This document shows, one piece after another, positions 25,058-37,500 of a DNA stretch of 64,000 nt. Under the pieces are notes generated by a model. That model was not told where the DNA came from, made no database searches, and saw only the letters and a program-made list of their open reading frames with translations. The stretch is taken from positions 1,769,947-1,833,946 of the forward strand of contig AP018180.1 of the NCBI GenBank assembly GCA_002368155.1. The letters run 5' to 3'. The position numbers were made by a program, and so were the translations under genes. Source of the DNA: Nostoc carneum NIES-2107. Its GTDB lineage: Bacteria; Cyanobacteriota; Cyanobacteriia; Cyanobacteriales; Nostocaceae. Each line of letters begins with the position of its first letter. The first letter of the stretch is position 1.

Positions 25058-25245
25058 AAGGAATTAAAATAAATCTGAAGAAACTATTTTAGCTTCATTT
25101 CTAACATCTTCAGTCATCATTGTAGATTTGTAATATTATGTTAGGTTAAACATATAATAGTTAACAATTAGTTTTTTGACATAATAGTAACAGTGTGAAT
25201 TCAAAATTATGTCATTAAGTTGTGATTGAAATAGCGATTCAACAA

Positions 25246-25271
25246 GTTACAACCCCGCAAGGGGATTGAAA
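25246..25271. repeat. Orphan CRISPR-like repeat
   Basis: The sequence GTTACAACCCCGCAAGGGG followed by ATTGAAAC has the inner palindrome CCCC-GCAA-GGGG and the ATTGAAAC end typical of cyanobacterial CRISPR repeats. Only one copy is present and no cas gene is in the window. It is probably a solitary or degenerate unit. Confidence 0.45.
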
Positions 25272-25733
25272 CTGAAAATAATCTCGTAACACTAATCAAT
25301 ACCTTTGCCAAAATAAGAGGGTAAACAAATTTTGGCAAAAATGGCTAATTGACCTATATATAAGCGTTCAGCTTACAAGGGAGGTTGTCAGATCAAACCC
25401 TTTATACTGCGACAATACGCCAAAAAAATCCTTGTGGGAAACCTGGAGGGAATTTTTAGGACTTATTGTTTTTGCCAAACATTAGATAACAGTGAGTTAA
25501 TGGTGAAAGCATCATCAACCCACCCTCGTAAATTGGCAACGGTATTGACTAATTCAAAATATAAGAATCTGATTTGATTTCTAAAAAAAATTTCAGTAAG
25601 CTGTAACGCAAGAAAAGCTTTGGCGCGGATGTTGTAATCTCGCTGCTAACACATCCTACTACCAACCATTCATAGCCAGTAGTGTGTTTGTTGGTATTTA
25701 TACTTAGTTTTAATCAAAGAAACTATAATTTAT

Positions 25734-25804
25734 TTAACTGTTAACTGCTGTCCTAACGAACGAGCGCTAACTTCCAACGGACAGATATTACAGTTAACAG
25801 TTAA
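25734..25804. ncRNA. Long imperfect hairpin, possible structured RNA or palindromic repeat
   Basis: Outer arms TTAACTGTTAACTG (25734-25747) and CAGTTAACAGTTAA (25791-25804) pair perfectly over 14 bp. An inner stem CTGTCC (25748-25753)/GGACAG (25779-25784) continues it, with a 6-base bulge on one side and a 25-base loop. Transcription is not shown. A similar GTTAACTGTTGAC hairpin occurs at 40275-40323, so a dispersed palindrome is the main alternative. Confidence 0.35.
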
Positions 25805-25847
25805 TCCCTGGCTGAGGAATCCCTGGTAAGATCATCAGTCAGGGATT
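25803..25847. terminator. Terminator-like hairpin
   Basis: AATCCCTGGCTGA (25803-25815) pairs with TCAGTCAGGGATT (25835-25847), 13 bp with one G-U pair in the plus-sense RNA, followed by TTAATGAGTTTT. It lies directly behind the larger hairpin and could end a small transcript on the plus strand. No gene ends nearby. Confidence 0.4.
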
Positions 25848-26355
25848 TTAATGAGTTTTCATCCTCATATTAACATTTTGTTGTTATTAGGTTTACAGAG
25901 ATATTTAACAATAAAAGCATTATAAAAATATTAAAAAATATATTATTAGTGCCAAAATAATTAGCCAAAATCAGGTAATTGCTGTGTAAATTAATTAACC
26001 TAGTCAAGCAGTATAAAAACGGCTGAAACTCTGCCAGAGCAGAAATATCTGGAGAAGCGATCGCACCTCAGTTGGTGTAAGGTATTCTCTATACCTGTAA
26101 TGTTGTGTTAGGTTGACGTTCTTGCGGCTGAGTCTTCATTCCTCATGGAGCTGCTATCCGCTTGATGCGATGAATTACAAATTTATCGTATGATTCTTTT
26201 TGAATAAAAATGTGAGAAAGCCCCTATCAATCAGCTAACTACAATAATCTTCAAAACCAGCTATGCTTTCTCGATCAATTGAGGTTCCTGTTTAGTATGC
26301 TCTCATGAGACCTAGCAGGATTGCCAAAAAAGAACAGATTTATCCAAATACCAAG

Positions 26356-27630
26356 ATGCCTTCTAAACGAATCTTGTTTATCAGTAACGGGCACGGAGAG
26401 GATAACCACACTTCTCATGTTATTCAAACCCTGCGGCAATTATCTCCTTCTATTGAGATGGCAGCAATGCCGATTGTGGGGGAAGGAACAGCTTACCGCA
26501 GCTTGGACATTCCGATTATTGGCCCAACACAAACTATGCCCTCTGGCGGATTCTTTTACATGAAGCGCCTCTATTTACTCAAAGATTTCCAATCGGGATT
26601 AGTTGGGTTAACGTGGCGACAGTTACAAGCGGTTTTGCAGTATGCTCCTAACTGCGATTTGATTATGGCTACTGGGGATTTTGTCTCCCAAACATTTGCT
26701 TATTTAACAAAGCGCCCTTTCGTGTCATTTATTTCTTGTCTTTCTGCTTTGTATGAAGGGCGATTGCGGATCAATCCGGTGTTGTGGCACGATTTGAATT
26801 CTGCTCGCTGTTTGGCAGTTTTTACCAGAGATACCCATACAACTTTCGATCTACAACGGCAAGGTATAGCTAAAGCTAAATTTGGTGGCATTCCAGCCTT
26901 AGATCGCCTTGTTCCGGCTGGCAAAGACTTGCACCTAAAACCAAACATCCCTGCGATCGCTCTCCTACCAGGTTCACGAATGCCAGAAGCCGCCAGAAAT
27001 TTCTGTTTGCAGTTGCAACTGGTGAAAGAAATTGCCCAGGTGATGCCTGAATCTGGATTGCAGTTTCGCGCTGCTTTAGTTCCTAAATTGATGGGGGAAC
27101 TAGAAGAGATTGCTAAAAGTCAAGGTTGGCAACTATCCCAAGGCAGACTTACCTATTATCTGCCAGGAAGTTCTGCTAAGGCATCACTGCTGGTAGAAGT
27201 GAGGTGTTACTCAGATGCTTTTAGTGATATCTTGTATCACTCTACTCTCGTCATTGGCATGGCAGGTTTGGCAGTGGATTTAGCAGTGGCGATCGGCAAA
27301 CCGATTATTCAAATTCCCGGAGAAGGGCCGCAATTTACCTATCAATTTGCAGAAGCGCAAACGCGGCTATTGGGCATTTCTGCCCAAACCATTGGCACTG
27401 GGCCAGCAACTCCAGAGACACTCAAACAAGCGGCTCAACGAGTAGTAGAAACTTTACAAGATGCAGACTATCTCGCTAAATGTCAAAAAAACGGCCCTGA
27501 GCGATTTGGCCCTCCCGGCGCATCTGAAAGAATAGCCCGCTTTTTGCTCAACTCTCTAGGAGAAATTGATTCAAGAAGGCAGGAGGCAGCGGGCAGAGGG
27601 CAGAAGGTATCAATTGTCAGGAGATTGTGA
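26356..27630 (+). CDS. Lipid-A-disaccharide synthase-related protein (TIGR03492 type)
   Basis: About 424 residues from the ATG at 26356 (MPSKRILFISNGHGED); a longer start at 26305 would add 17 basic residues. The N-terminal ISNGHGEDN and the C-terminal half (IALLPGSRMPEAARN, then VIGMAGLAVDLAVAIGKPIIQIPGEGPQ) match the cyanobacterial/plant LpxB-related family of GT-B glycosyltransferases. Cyanobacteria generally lack canonical lipid A, so the sugar acceptor is unknown. An ABC exporter gene follows after 94 bp on the same strand and may be functionally linked to envelope biogenesis. Confidence 0.88.
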   Translation: MPSKRILFISNGHGEDNHTSHVIQTLRQLSPSIEMAAMPIVGEGTAYRSLDIPIIGPTQTMPSGGFFYMKRLYLLKDFQSGLVGLTWRQLQAVLQYAPNCDLIMATGDFVSQTFAYLTKRPFVSFISCLSALYEGRLRINPVLWHDLNSARCLAVFTRDTHTTFDLQRQGIAKAKFGGIPALDRLVPAGKDLHLKPNIPAIALLPGSRMPEAARNFCLQLQLVKEIAQVMPESGLQFRAALVPKLMGELEEIAKSQGWQLSQGRLTYYLPGSSAKASLLVEVRCYSDAFSDILYHSTLVIGMAGLAVDLAVAIGKPIIQIPGEGPQFTYQFAEAQTRLLGISAQTIGTGPATPETLKQAAQRVVETLQDADYLAKCQKNGPERFGPPGASERIARFLLNSLGEIDSRRQEAAGRGQKVSIVRRL

Positions 27631-27724
27631 CCGAATTTTAAATTTAGGAGTTACGCATTGACAAAATTGCTGATGCTGGCAAATTTCAATCATCAAGATA
27701 AGGATAACAATCAAGAATTAAACT

Positions 27725-29476
27725 ATGAAAGTCCGCTCTAGCTACTGGCATCTGTTACCTTATCTGTGGCCTCAATGGCTGCTGTTAGTTCGGGGATTCG
27801 CTTGCATCTTAGGATTTGTGTTGCTCACCCTAGCACTGCCCTATCTAGCAGGTCAGGTCGCTTTTTTTGTCGGTCAGGGAAATGTTAACCAGATTGCCTA
27901 CTGGCTGGGGCTAGCTACTTTGGTATTTTTGCTGCGAGGGCTTTGCCAATACGGGCAGAATGTCTTTATGATTGCTGCTGCTCTCAATATGGTTTTAAAT
28001 CTGCGTAAGCAGGTTTATGCACATTTGCATAATCTCGGATTAGATTACTTTGAAACTACACAGACAGGTGACCTCACTTATCGGTTAACTGAAGATATCG
28101 ATCGCGTCGGTGAGATTGTAGACAAGTTATCGCATCAGTTTCTTTCCAATCTGTTGCAGTTAATTGTCATTCCCATCTACATGATTTACTTGAATTGGCA
28201 ACTCACCCTTGCAGGTTTGATTTTAGCTCCCTTGATGGCTTGGTTGATTGGCGCATTTGGTCAGCGATTACTGGTGCTATCTCGTCAAAGCCAAAATCAG
28301 GTTTCTAATTTGTCGGCGCTGCTAACGGAAGTATTTAGCGGGATTCGCGTGGTTCAGGCTTTTGCCGCCCAAGGGTATGAGGTCAAACGATTCAATCAAG
28401 AAGCCGAACAACATCGCCAAGCTAAGTATCGCGCTCTACAACTCAAATCGCTGCAGTTTCCCGTTGTGGGTTTTTTAGAAGCAGTTAGCATTATGCTGCT
28501 GTTTTTGTTGGGCGGATGGCAGATTTCGCAAAATCAGCTGACACCTCAAGGGTTTATCAGTTTCTTAGCTGCTGTAGCGATACTGATTCAGCCCATCGAC
28601 CTCTTGATTAGCAATTACAACGAGTACAAACAGACCGAGGCTTCTGTAGAACGCATATTTGAATTGATGGCGCAGCAGCCCAGTTTCAGCGAAAAACCGA
28701 ATGCTAAGGAACTACCGCGAATTGCTGGCAAGATAGAGTATCGTCATGTCAATTTCGCCTACAATCCCGGTCAGCCAGTCCTCAAGGATCTCAATCTACA
28801 CGCTGCACCAGGTAATGTCATTGCCTTAGTTGGTGCTTCTGGGGCGGGCAAATCGACTTTAATTAATCTGTTACTTCGGTTTTATGACCCGCAAGCAGGC
28901 GAAATTCTCATTGATGATATCGATATCCGCGATGTCACACTCACTAGCTTGCGTCGTCAAATTGGCATTGTTCCCCAAGATATTACTCTTTTTTCTGGAA
29001 CCATCGCCGAAAATATTGGTTACGGTCAGGAAGAATTAGATTTATCCGCCATAGAAGCAGCAGCGAAAATTGCTAATGCTCACTCGTTTATCAGCCAGTT
29101 TTCCCAAGGTTACCATAGCTGGGTAGGTGAACGTGGGGTTAATCTATCTGGAGGACAACGCCAAAGATTAGCGATCGCCCGCGCAATTGTCAACGATCCA
29201 CGAATTCTCATCCTAGATGAAGCCACATCTGCCTTAGATTCAGAATCAGAAGCACTTGTCCAAGAAGCGCTGGAGCGAGTTATGCAAAACCGCACCGTGT
29301 TTATTATCGCCCATCGCTTAAGCAGCGTGCGGCGAGCTGACTGCATTCTTGTACTAGAACAAGGGCAGGTAGTAGAAGCTGGTACCCACACTTCCCTCCT
29401 GTCTCAGGAAGGACGCTATGCTCGTTTTTATGCCCAACAATTTTACTCTACAGATGAGGTAGAAAGCAGAGAGTAA
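27725..29476 (+). CDS. ABC exporter, fused permease and ATPase (MsbA-like)
   Basis: A 583-residue half-transporter that should work as a homodimer. Residues about 1-310 are six transmembrane helices (e.g. LVRGFACILGFVLLTLAL) and about 335-575 the nucleotide-binding domain: Walker A GASGAGKST near 370, Q loop IVPQD, signature LSGGQRQR near 474, Walker B ILILDEATSALDS and the switch His in IIAHRLSS. It belongs to the lipid/drug exporter group. The upstream LpxB-related gene suggests an envelope lipid as substrate, but sequence alone does not decide it. Confidence 0.9.
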   Translation: MKVRSSYWHLLPYLWPQWLLLVRGFACILGFVLLTLALPYLAGQVAFFVGQGNVNQIAYWLGLATLVFLLRGLCQYGQNVFMIAAALNMVLNLRKQVYAHLHNLGLDYFETTQTGDLTYRLTEDIDRVGEIVDKLSHQFLSNLLQLIVIPIYMIYLNWQLTLAGLILAPLMAWLIGAFGQRLLVLSRQSQNQVSNLSALLTEVFSGIRVVQAFAAQGYEVKRFNQEAEQHRQAKYRALQLKSLQFPVVGFLEAVSIMLLFLLGGWQISQNQLTPQGFISFLAAVAILIQPIDLLISNYNEYKQTEASVERIFELMAQQPSFSEKPNAKELPRIAGKIEYRHVNFAYNPGQPVLKDLNLHAAPGNVIALVGASGAGKSTLINLLLRFYDPQAGEILIDDIDIRDVTLTSLRRQIGIVPQDITLFSGTIAENIGYGQEELDLSAIEAAAKIANAHSFISQFSQGYHSWVGERGVNLSGGQRQRLAIARAIVNDPRILILDEATSALDSESEALVQEALERVMQNRTVFIIAHRLSSVRRADCILVLEQGQVVEAGTHTSLLSQEGRYARFYAQQFYSTDEVESRE

Positions 29477-29504
29477 AGGACTTCCAAATACAAAAAATAT
29501 TCCA

Positions 29505-29567
29505 TCCCTGCGGGACGCTACGCGTTAAGCGTAGCTATGCCGTAGGCTTTACGCTATGCCAGCAGAG
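29505..29567. repeat. Palindromic CGTAGC-type dispersed repeat
   Basis: Contains GGGACGCTACGCG, TTAAGCGTAGC and TATGCCGTAGGC units, a common cyanobacterial short palindromic repeat. A related block is at 56305-56350. It fills most of the gap between the convergent ABC exporter and cutA genes. Confidence 0.6.
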
Positions 29568-29609
29568 GGAGAGAAAAAGGCTTATCTAAACTTTATTGGG
29601 GTTTAAAGC

Positions 29610-29930
29610 CTATTCTTTCTTTGTTTCCCCTAGCAGCCAATTCAGATACTCCTGATTCCCACCTTTGATGGGCAAAGCTACCACACAAGGCACCTCGTAG
29701 CTATGCTCCAATTTAACTTTTTTTGTTAGCTCCTCCAGCAAATCATTGCGGGATTTGAGAATTAAAACTGCTTCCTTACCCACTTCTAATTGACCTTTCC
29801 ACCAATAAATGCTTTCCATCCCATCAATCACGTTGGCACAGGCGGCGAGGCGTTCTTCAACTAGGACTTTGCCCACCTGTAAAGCCTCGGCACGGTCTTT
29901 ACAAGTGACATAAACAAAAATAGGTTCCAT
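29610..29930 (-). CDS. cutA: Divalent cation tolerance protein CutA
   Basis: A 106-residue CutA1 protein. Diagnostic segments are FVYVTCKDRAEA at the N-terminus, LAACANVIDGMESIYWWKG (about 30-48), EAVLILKSR and the closing HSYEVPCVVALPI. CutA1 forms very stable trimers and is linked to copper and divalent cation tolerance, although its biochemical role remains debated. Length is typical and the gene is intact. It is monocistronic and convergent with the ABC exporter. Confidence 0.93.
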   Translation of the reverse strand: MEPIFVYVTCKDRAEALQVGKVLVEERLAACANVIDGMESIYWWKGQLEVGKEAVLILKSRNDLLEELTKKVKLEHSYEVPCVVALPIKGGNQEYLNWLLGETKKE

Positions 29931-32304
<2,374 letters not shown>

Positions 32305-32682
32305 TAGGTACAAAAGTCAAGAGCAGACGAAATTTCACATTTAGATAACTGATGCAACTGGCACAAATATTCGCATTTTTGGCATATTTAAATGCCAGTT
32401 GCAAGCAGTCGGCAAAGCCGCCCAACATAGGAAGCAACGCGATTTGGTGAGGTCGGATAAAAACAAGCGATCGCAACGTGCTACGCTCGGAAAATTCTTG
32501 AAAGCAGCAACTCAACTCACAATTAATTAGGTCGCGTTAAGATAAGGCAGATGGCAGAAGGCAGTTCTCGGAAGGGTTGCCGCAGGCTAGGCAGAAGGGA
32601 AGAGGGTTTTAGTTAACTTTACTTTTCGCGACATACTTCAGTTTATTTGCACCGTTTTACTTACTTTCACCCAAATTCTTAG
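32305..32682. other. Intergenic region without genes
   Basis: A 378-bp gap. I see a HIP1 site near 32468 and AAGGCAGATGGCAGAAGGCAG-type low-complexity repeats at about 32540-32600. No ORF of note, hairpin terminator or RNA motif is clear. Confidence 0.35.
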
Positions 32683-33570
32683 ATGCTGAAAATACCTTTG
32701 TTTTTAAGAAATACTTGGTACTATGCATTACCAAGTAAGCAGCTAAAACCTGGACATACACTTTCAAAAACCCTCTTGAACGAGCTAATAGTTTTTAGTC
32801 GCGATCTCTCAGGTGCAGTCTTTGCTAAAACAAGTGAAACGAAAAGTTATCCCATCAAAGAGGCGCAAGGCAATATTTGGATTTATATGTCAAATGATGA
32901 GACTTCTTTAGTACTAGAAGACATCCCACAAATCCTTGAATTTGCCGACAAAACTCACCAAGCTGTTGAGTCCATCCGCTTTCCTTGTAATGTCGATCAT
33001 GCTGTATTCGGATTGATCGATCCTGCTCATATTGCTTTCGTTCATCAGGCTTGGTGGTGGCGTTCTCCACAAACACTCAAAGAGGTATTCAAAACTTTTG
33101 AACCATCTTTGTACGGCTTTACCATGCGGAAGCATTCACTAGAACAACAAACCTTTTTCTATCGGTTGCTGGGAGAAAATCCCCAGATAGAAATCTCATT
33201 TCATTTGCCAGGAATCCGGATTGAGAAGGTGTCTACCGAGAAACATCTAGTCTGTAACCTAACAGCAATTACTCCCATTTCTACAACTGAAAGTGAGGAA
33301 ACAACTATGTTCTACACAACTTTACCTTGGTTTCCTATCCTTCAACCATTGTTGCTGTGGTTTACGCGCAGTTTTCTCAATCAAGATAAAGAAATTTTGC
33401 TGAAACAACAAATAGGCTTGAAATACAATCCAGCCTTAACTTTAGTGGGAGATGCTGATGCTCAAGCCCGTTGGTACTATAGATTGAAAGCAGAATTTGC
33501 TCGTTCTCAAATTGAGGGACGTTCTTTTGTTAATCCAATTAAAGAAAAGACACTTCGATGGCGGAGTTAG
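32683..33570 (+). CDS. Rieske-type oxygenase alpha-subunit-like protein lacking the Rieske [2Fe-2S] motif
   Basis: A 295-residue protein. The N-terminus (LRNTWYYALPSKQLKPG, LNELIVFSRDLSGAVFA) and the segment SYPIKEAQGNIWIYM match Rieske non-haem iron oxygenases. The ~60 residues that normally lie between them with CxH and CxxH ligands are absent. Only two cysteines occur in the whole protein (FPCN, LVCN). The mononuclear-iron part is present: NVDHAVFGLIDPAH and FVH (His116, His121). The deletion is in frame, around residues 48-54. Without the Rieske centre normal electron transfer is impossible, so it is inactive or repurposed. Confidence 0.8.
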   Translation: MLKIPLFLRNTWYYALPSKQLKPGHTLSKTLLNELIVFSRDLSGAVFAKTSETKSYPIKEAQGNIWIYMSNDETSLVLEDIPQILEFADKTHQAVESIRFPCNVDHAVFGLIDPAHIAFVHQAWWWRSPQTLKEVFKTFEPSLYGFTMRKHSLEQQTFFYRLLGENPQIEISFHLPGIRIEKVSTEKHLVCNLTAITPISTTESEETTMFYTTLPWFPILQPLLLWFTRSFLNQDKEILLKQQIGLKYNPALTLVGDADAQARWYYRLKAEFARSQIEGRSFVNPIKEKTLRWRS

Positions 33571-33825
33571 ATAGTTAAATCTAACTTTTCAATTAGCACT
33601 GTTAAAAATCCCTATCTACGACCTAAAGCAGTAAGCTTGGCGAAAATCTGGGTTAATAATAGAACAACGATAAAATTTAAAATTGATTGAGTTGTGAGTC
33701 AGTAATGGCAATAAGTAAATGATTGACAATCACTATTACCATTACGACAATCAGGTACTGCCAATTCAAAAAGTATTCCATTTGAAGCGGAATAATTTAT
33801 GTTTTGGAGTTCCCTAAAAATTAAC

Positions 33826-34419
33826 CTAGCTTGAAGGCATCATTAAACGCTGAGCACTAGGAGGAGAAGAAAGGTTTAAGAAGGTGATTAGTTTCAGTGT
33901 GCGACGGCGAATTTTCCAACGCCCATTTTGTTGGATAACTTCATCTTCATAAGTACCATTAGCAACATCAATGCTAGTTTCAGAACGTTTGTGAGTCGCA
34001 TGGAGATAGGAAGTCATCGTTGCATTATTACCATTCACGTTAATGTTGATTGTACCTATCAAATGCTGGGTAGCTACATAGCCATTCCCTTGGAACACAC
34101 TATAAACAAAATTCGCCCAAGCATTGGTGCCGATATATGTCTGGGTGGTTCCATCAGGAAAAACTGCTGTAATCGTTGCATTCGGTGTAAAGCAGTCCGG
34201 ATAAATATTCTTTCCTCCTTGCAAATCTCCTCTCCCAATTGCATCTGTTCCCAAAGCGTAGCAAACCGTCAATTTTTCAATATCTAATTGAGCATTAGGT
34301 TGCGACGCAAAAGCAAATTCAAATGTCCCCCCCAGTAGTACAAGTACAGTAGCAATCACTGCTATTAAGGTTGTCATACCCGGAAAACTCATCAATCTCT
34401 GGTATTTGTTTTTTTTCAT
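33826..34419 (-). CDS. Exported SnoaL/NTF2-like protein
   Basis: A 197-residue protein with an N-terminal signal sequence (GMTTLIAVIATVLVLLGG, then FAFAS). Residues about 45-180 match the SnoaL-like NTF2 fold: KLTVCYALGTDAIGRGD, CFTPNATITAVFPDG, ATQHLIGTININV and NGRWKIRRRTLK. NTF2-like proteins form cone-shaped binding pockets and include isomerases, hydratases and plain binding proteins. No catalytic assignment is possible. The gene is divergent from the giant kinase gene, with 143 bp between the two start codons. Confidence 0.8.
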   Translation of the reverse strand: MKKNKYQRLMSFPGMTTLIAVIATVLVLLGGTFEFAFASQPNAQLDIEKLTVCYALGTDAIGRGDLQGGKNIYPDCFTPNATITAVFPDGTTQTYIGTNAWANFVYSVFQGNGYVATQHLIGTININVNGNNATMTSYLHATHKRSETSIDVANGTYEDEVIQQNGRWKIRRRTLKLITFLNLSSPPSAQRLMMPSS

Positions 34420-34562
34420 TTAATTTTGCTACCCTACGTAAGTCATTACCAATTGTTTTACCTGGAATTGCCCATCTAAATGATAGATGTCAATGTTTTT
34501 ACAGCAATGCTAAATACTGTTGCATATTTGGGAATACTAAATGCGAAACTCGCAAATATACA

Positions 34563-37500
34563 ATGAGTATGGTTAGCACTCTAGTTAGTATTCCCGGATA
34601 TCAAGTCAAAGAAATCATTTATGATGGTTCCAAAACTTTGGTATATCGAGCCATCCGGGAACAAGATTCCTTAAGAGTAGTCATCAAACTGCTGAAAAAT
34701 CCTTATCCTAGCTTTAGCGAACTGGTACAATTTCGTAATCAATATACTATTGCCAAAAATCTTGACTTCCGAGGAATCATCCAAACCTATAGCTTAGAAA
34801 CTTACCAAAATGGCTATATATTGGTGATGGAAGACTTTGGGGGAATTTCCCTTAAGGATTATTTTACTCATCAGAAATTACAGATAACGCCCCTACAGGA
34901 ATTTTTACCAATTGCTATTTCTCTGTGCGATACCTTAGATTTTCTCTATCATCATAAAATTATTCATAAAGATATTAAACCCGCCAATATTTTAATTAAT
35001 CCCGAAACAAAGCAAGTTAAATTAATAGATTTTAGTATTGCTTCCTTACTACCAAGAGAAACCGAATCCCTAAAAAATCCTCAAGTTTTAGAAGGAACAA
35101 TCTTCTATCTATCACCCGAACAAACGGGGAGAATGAATCGGGTAATAGACTATCGCACTGATTTTTATTCTTTAGGCGTAACTTTTTACGAATTATTAAC
35201 TGGTCAATTACCATTTCAATCAGCAGATCTGATGGAGTTGGTACATAGTCATATTGCTAAAATGCCTGCGGTTTTAGGGAACAGGGAAGAGATTCCGCCA
35301 GTACTGTCAGATATTGTGATGAAACTGATGGCGAAAAATGCGGAAGACCGTTATCAAAGCGCATTAGGATTAAAGCATGATTTAGAAAAATGTTTAGAAC
35401 AAATCACAGCAACCGGGGAAATTCATGATTTTGAAATTGGGAGGCGGGATATTTGCGATCGCTTTCTCATCCCTGAAAAATTATATGGTAGAGAAAAGGA
35501 AGTTGAGCAGCTATTAGCAGCATTTGCCAGAGTTTCGGAGGGTGACAGCGAACTCATGTTAGTTGCTGGGTTTTCTGGTATCGGTAAAACTGTGGTAGTT
35601 AACGAAGTTCATAAACCCATTGTTAAACAACGGGGATATTTTATTAAAGGCAAATTTGATCAATTTAATCGAAATATTCCTTTTTCAGCATTTGTCCAAG
35701 CTTTTCGTGATTTGATGGGGCAATTACTCGCTGAAAGTGATGCTCAAATCCAACAATGGAAAAGTAAAATTATTCAGGCATTAGGCAACGATGGCCAGGT
35801 GATTATTGATGTCATTCCTGAATTAGAAAAAATTATCGGTCAACAATCACCTGCAACAGAATTATCCGGTACTGCGGCTCAAAATAGATTTAATTTATTA
35901 TTCCAGAAATTTTTACAACTATTTACTAGTAAAGAACATCCATTAGTGATATTTTTGGATGATTTACAATGGGCTGATTTGGCTTCATTGAAGTTAATTC
36001 AATTATTAATAGCAGAAACAAATCAAGGATATTTACTCTTAATTGGTGCATATAGAGATAATGAGGTATCGAATACTCATCCGTTGATCATGACCTTAAA
36101 TGGCATTAGCAACGCGGGAGCGATTGTGAATACACTCACCCTACAACCTCTGAGCCGCTCGACATTAAATCAACTCGTAGTTGATACATTAAAGTGTACA
36201 GAAGATTTGGCAGTTCCACTTTCACAATTAATTTATCGCAAAACACAAGGTAATCCTTTTTTTGCTACGCAATTTCTTAAGTCATTACATGAAGATGGAT
36301 TAATTGATTTTAATTGGCGAGAAGGATGCTGGGAATGTGATATCTCTCAAATCAATCAGCAAACCCTCACCTCCGATGTGGTTGAGTTTATGGTATTTCA
36401 ATTACGAAAACTACCAGAATCGACTCAGAAAGTATTAAAATATGCTGCTTGTATTGGCAACTCTTTTGATTTAAAAACATTGGCAATTGTTTGCCAATTA
36501 TCGGCAGTAGAAACTGCTGCATCTTTGTGGAAAGCTTTGCAGTCAGATTTTATTTTGCCCCAAAGTGCGGTTTATAAGTTTTATCAAGATGCCGAAGAAA
36601 AGACTCAACTAAAAATTAGCGATCGCTACATATTTAAATATAAATTTTTACATGACCGTATTCAGCAAGCAGCTTATTCTTTGATTCAGGAAGCAGACAG
36701 ACAAAAGACACATTTACAAATTGGGCGATGTCTACTGCAAGCTACGCCTACGCTTCTACAAAGTATTTCCCCAACCAAACAAGCAGAACAGATTTTTGAT
36801 ATTGTCAATCAGTTAAATATTGGTAGAGTATTAATTGATGATATCCAAGAACGAAATCAATTAGCGCAATTAAATCTCATTGCTGGCACAAAAGCCAAAG
36901 CTGCGACTGCTTATACTGCGGCTGTGGAATATTCGCTGATTGGCTTAGAATTACTTGACGAATATAGCTGGCAGAAGCAATATCAATTAACATTAGAATT
37001 ACATACATTAGTTGCTGAAGCTGCTTACTTAAGTGGTAATTTTGAGCAGATGCAACAGCTAACAGAAATTATTCTGCGAAATGCCAAAACATTACTAGAT
37101 AAGGTTGCTATCTACGAAATTCAGATTACTGCTTGCATTATGCAAAGCAAACAAATAGAAGGAATCCAAATTGCCCGTTCAATTCTGCAACAATTAGGCA
37201 TTCAATTTCCCGAACAACCAACATCCTTAGATATTCAACAAGGTTTACAGCAAGTTATTGACAATTTACAGGGTAAATCCATCGCGGAATTAGTTCATTT
37301 ACCGATCATGACAAAACCCGAAAACATCGCAGCGATGAAAATTTTAATGCGAGTCCTACCTGCGGCTTTTCAAAGTGATCCGGTAATGGTTCCCTTAATC
37401 ACCTTTGCAATGGTTCAGTTATCGATTAAATACGGCAATACACCCGTTTCTGCCTATGGTTATAGTTTGTATGGATTGCTGCTTTGTGGAGCCTTTAGTG

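Larger units (their letters stand above)
25058..26355. other. 1.3-kb non-coding region
   Basis: The longest gap in the window. It contains one CRISPR-like repeat (25246-25271), a two-part long hairpin (25734-25804) followed by a second hairpin (25803-25847), and a TATAAA-like AT-rich stretch at about 25895-26020. No convincing ORF, tRNA, RNase P RNA, tmRNA or Yfr1-type motif was found. Part of it is probably the promoter or leader of the LpxB-related gene; the structured part may encode an RNA. Confidence 0.5.

Noticed and set aside
25200-25420. CRISPR array
   Set aside because: Only one repeat-like unit is present, with no regularly spaced second copy and no cas genes.
34371-34562. 64-residue N-terminal extension of the HstK-type kinase
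   Set aside because: It overlaps the divergent NTF2-like gene, and the ATG at 34563 gives the standard family N-terminus.
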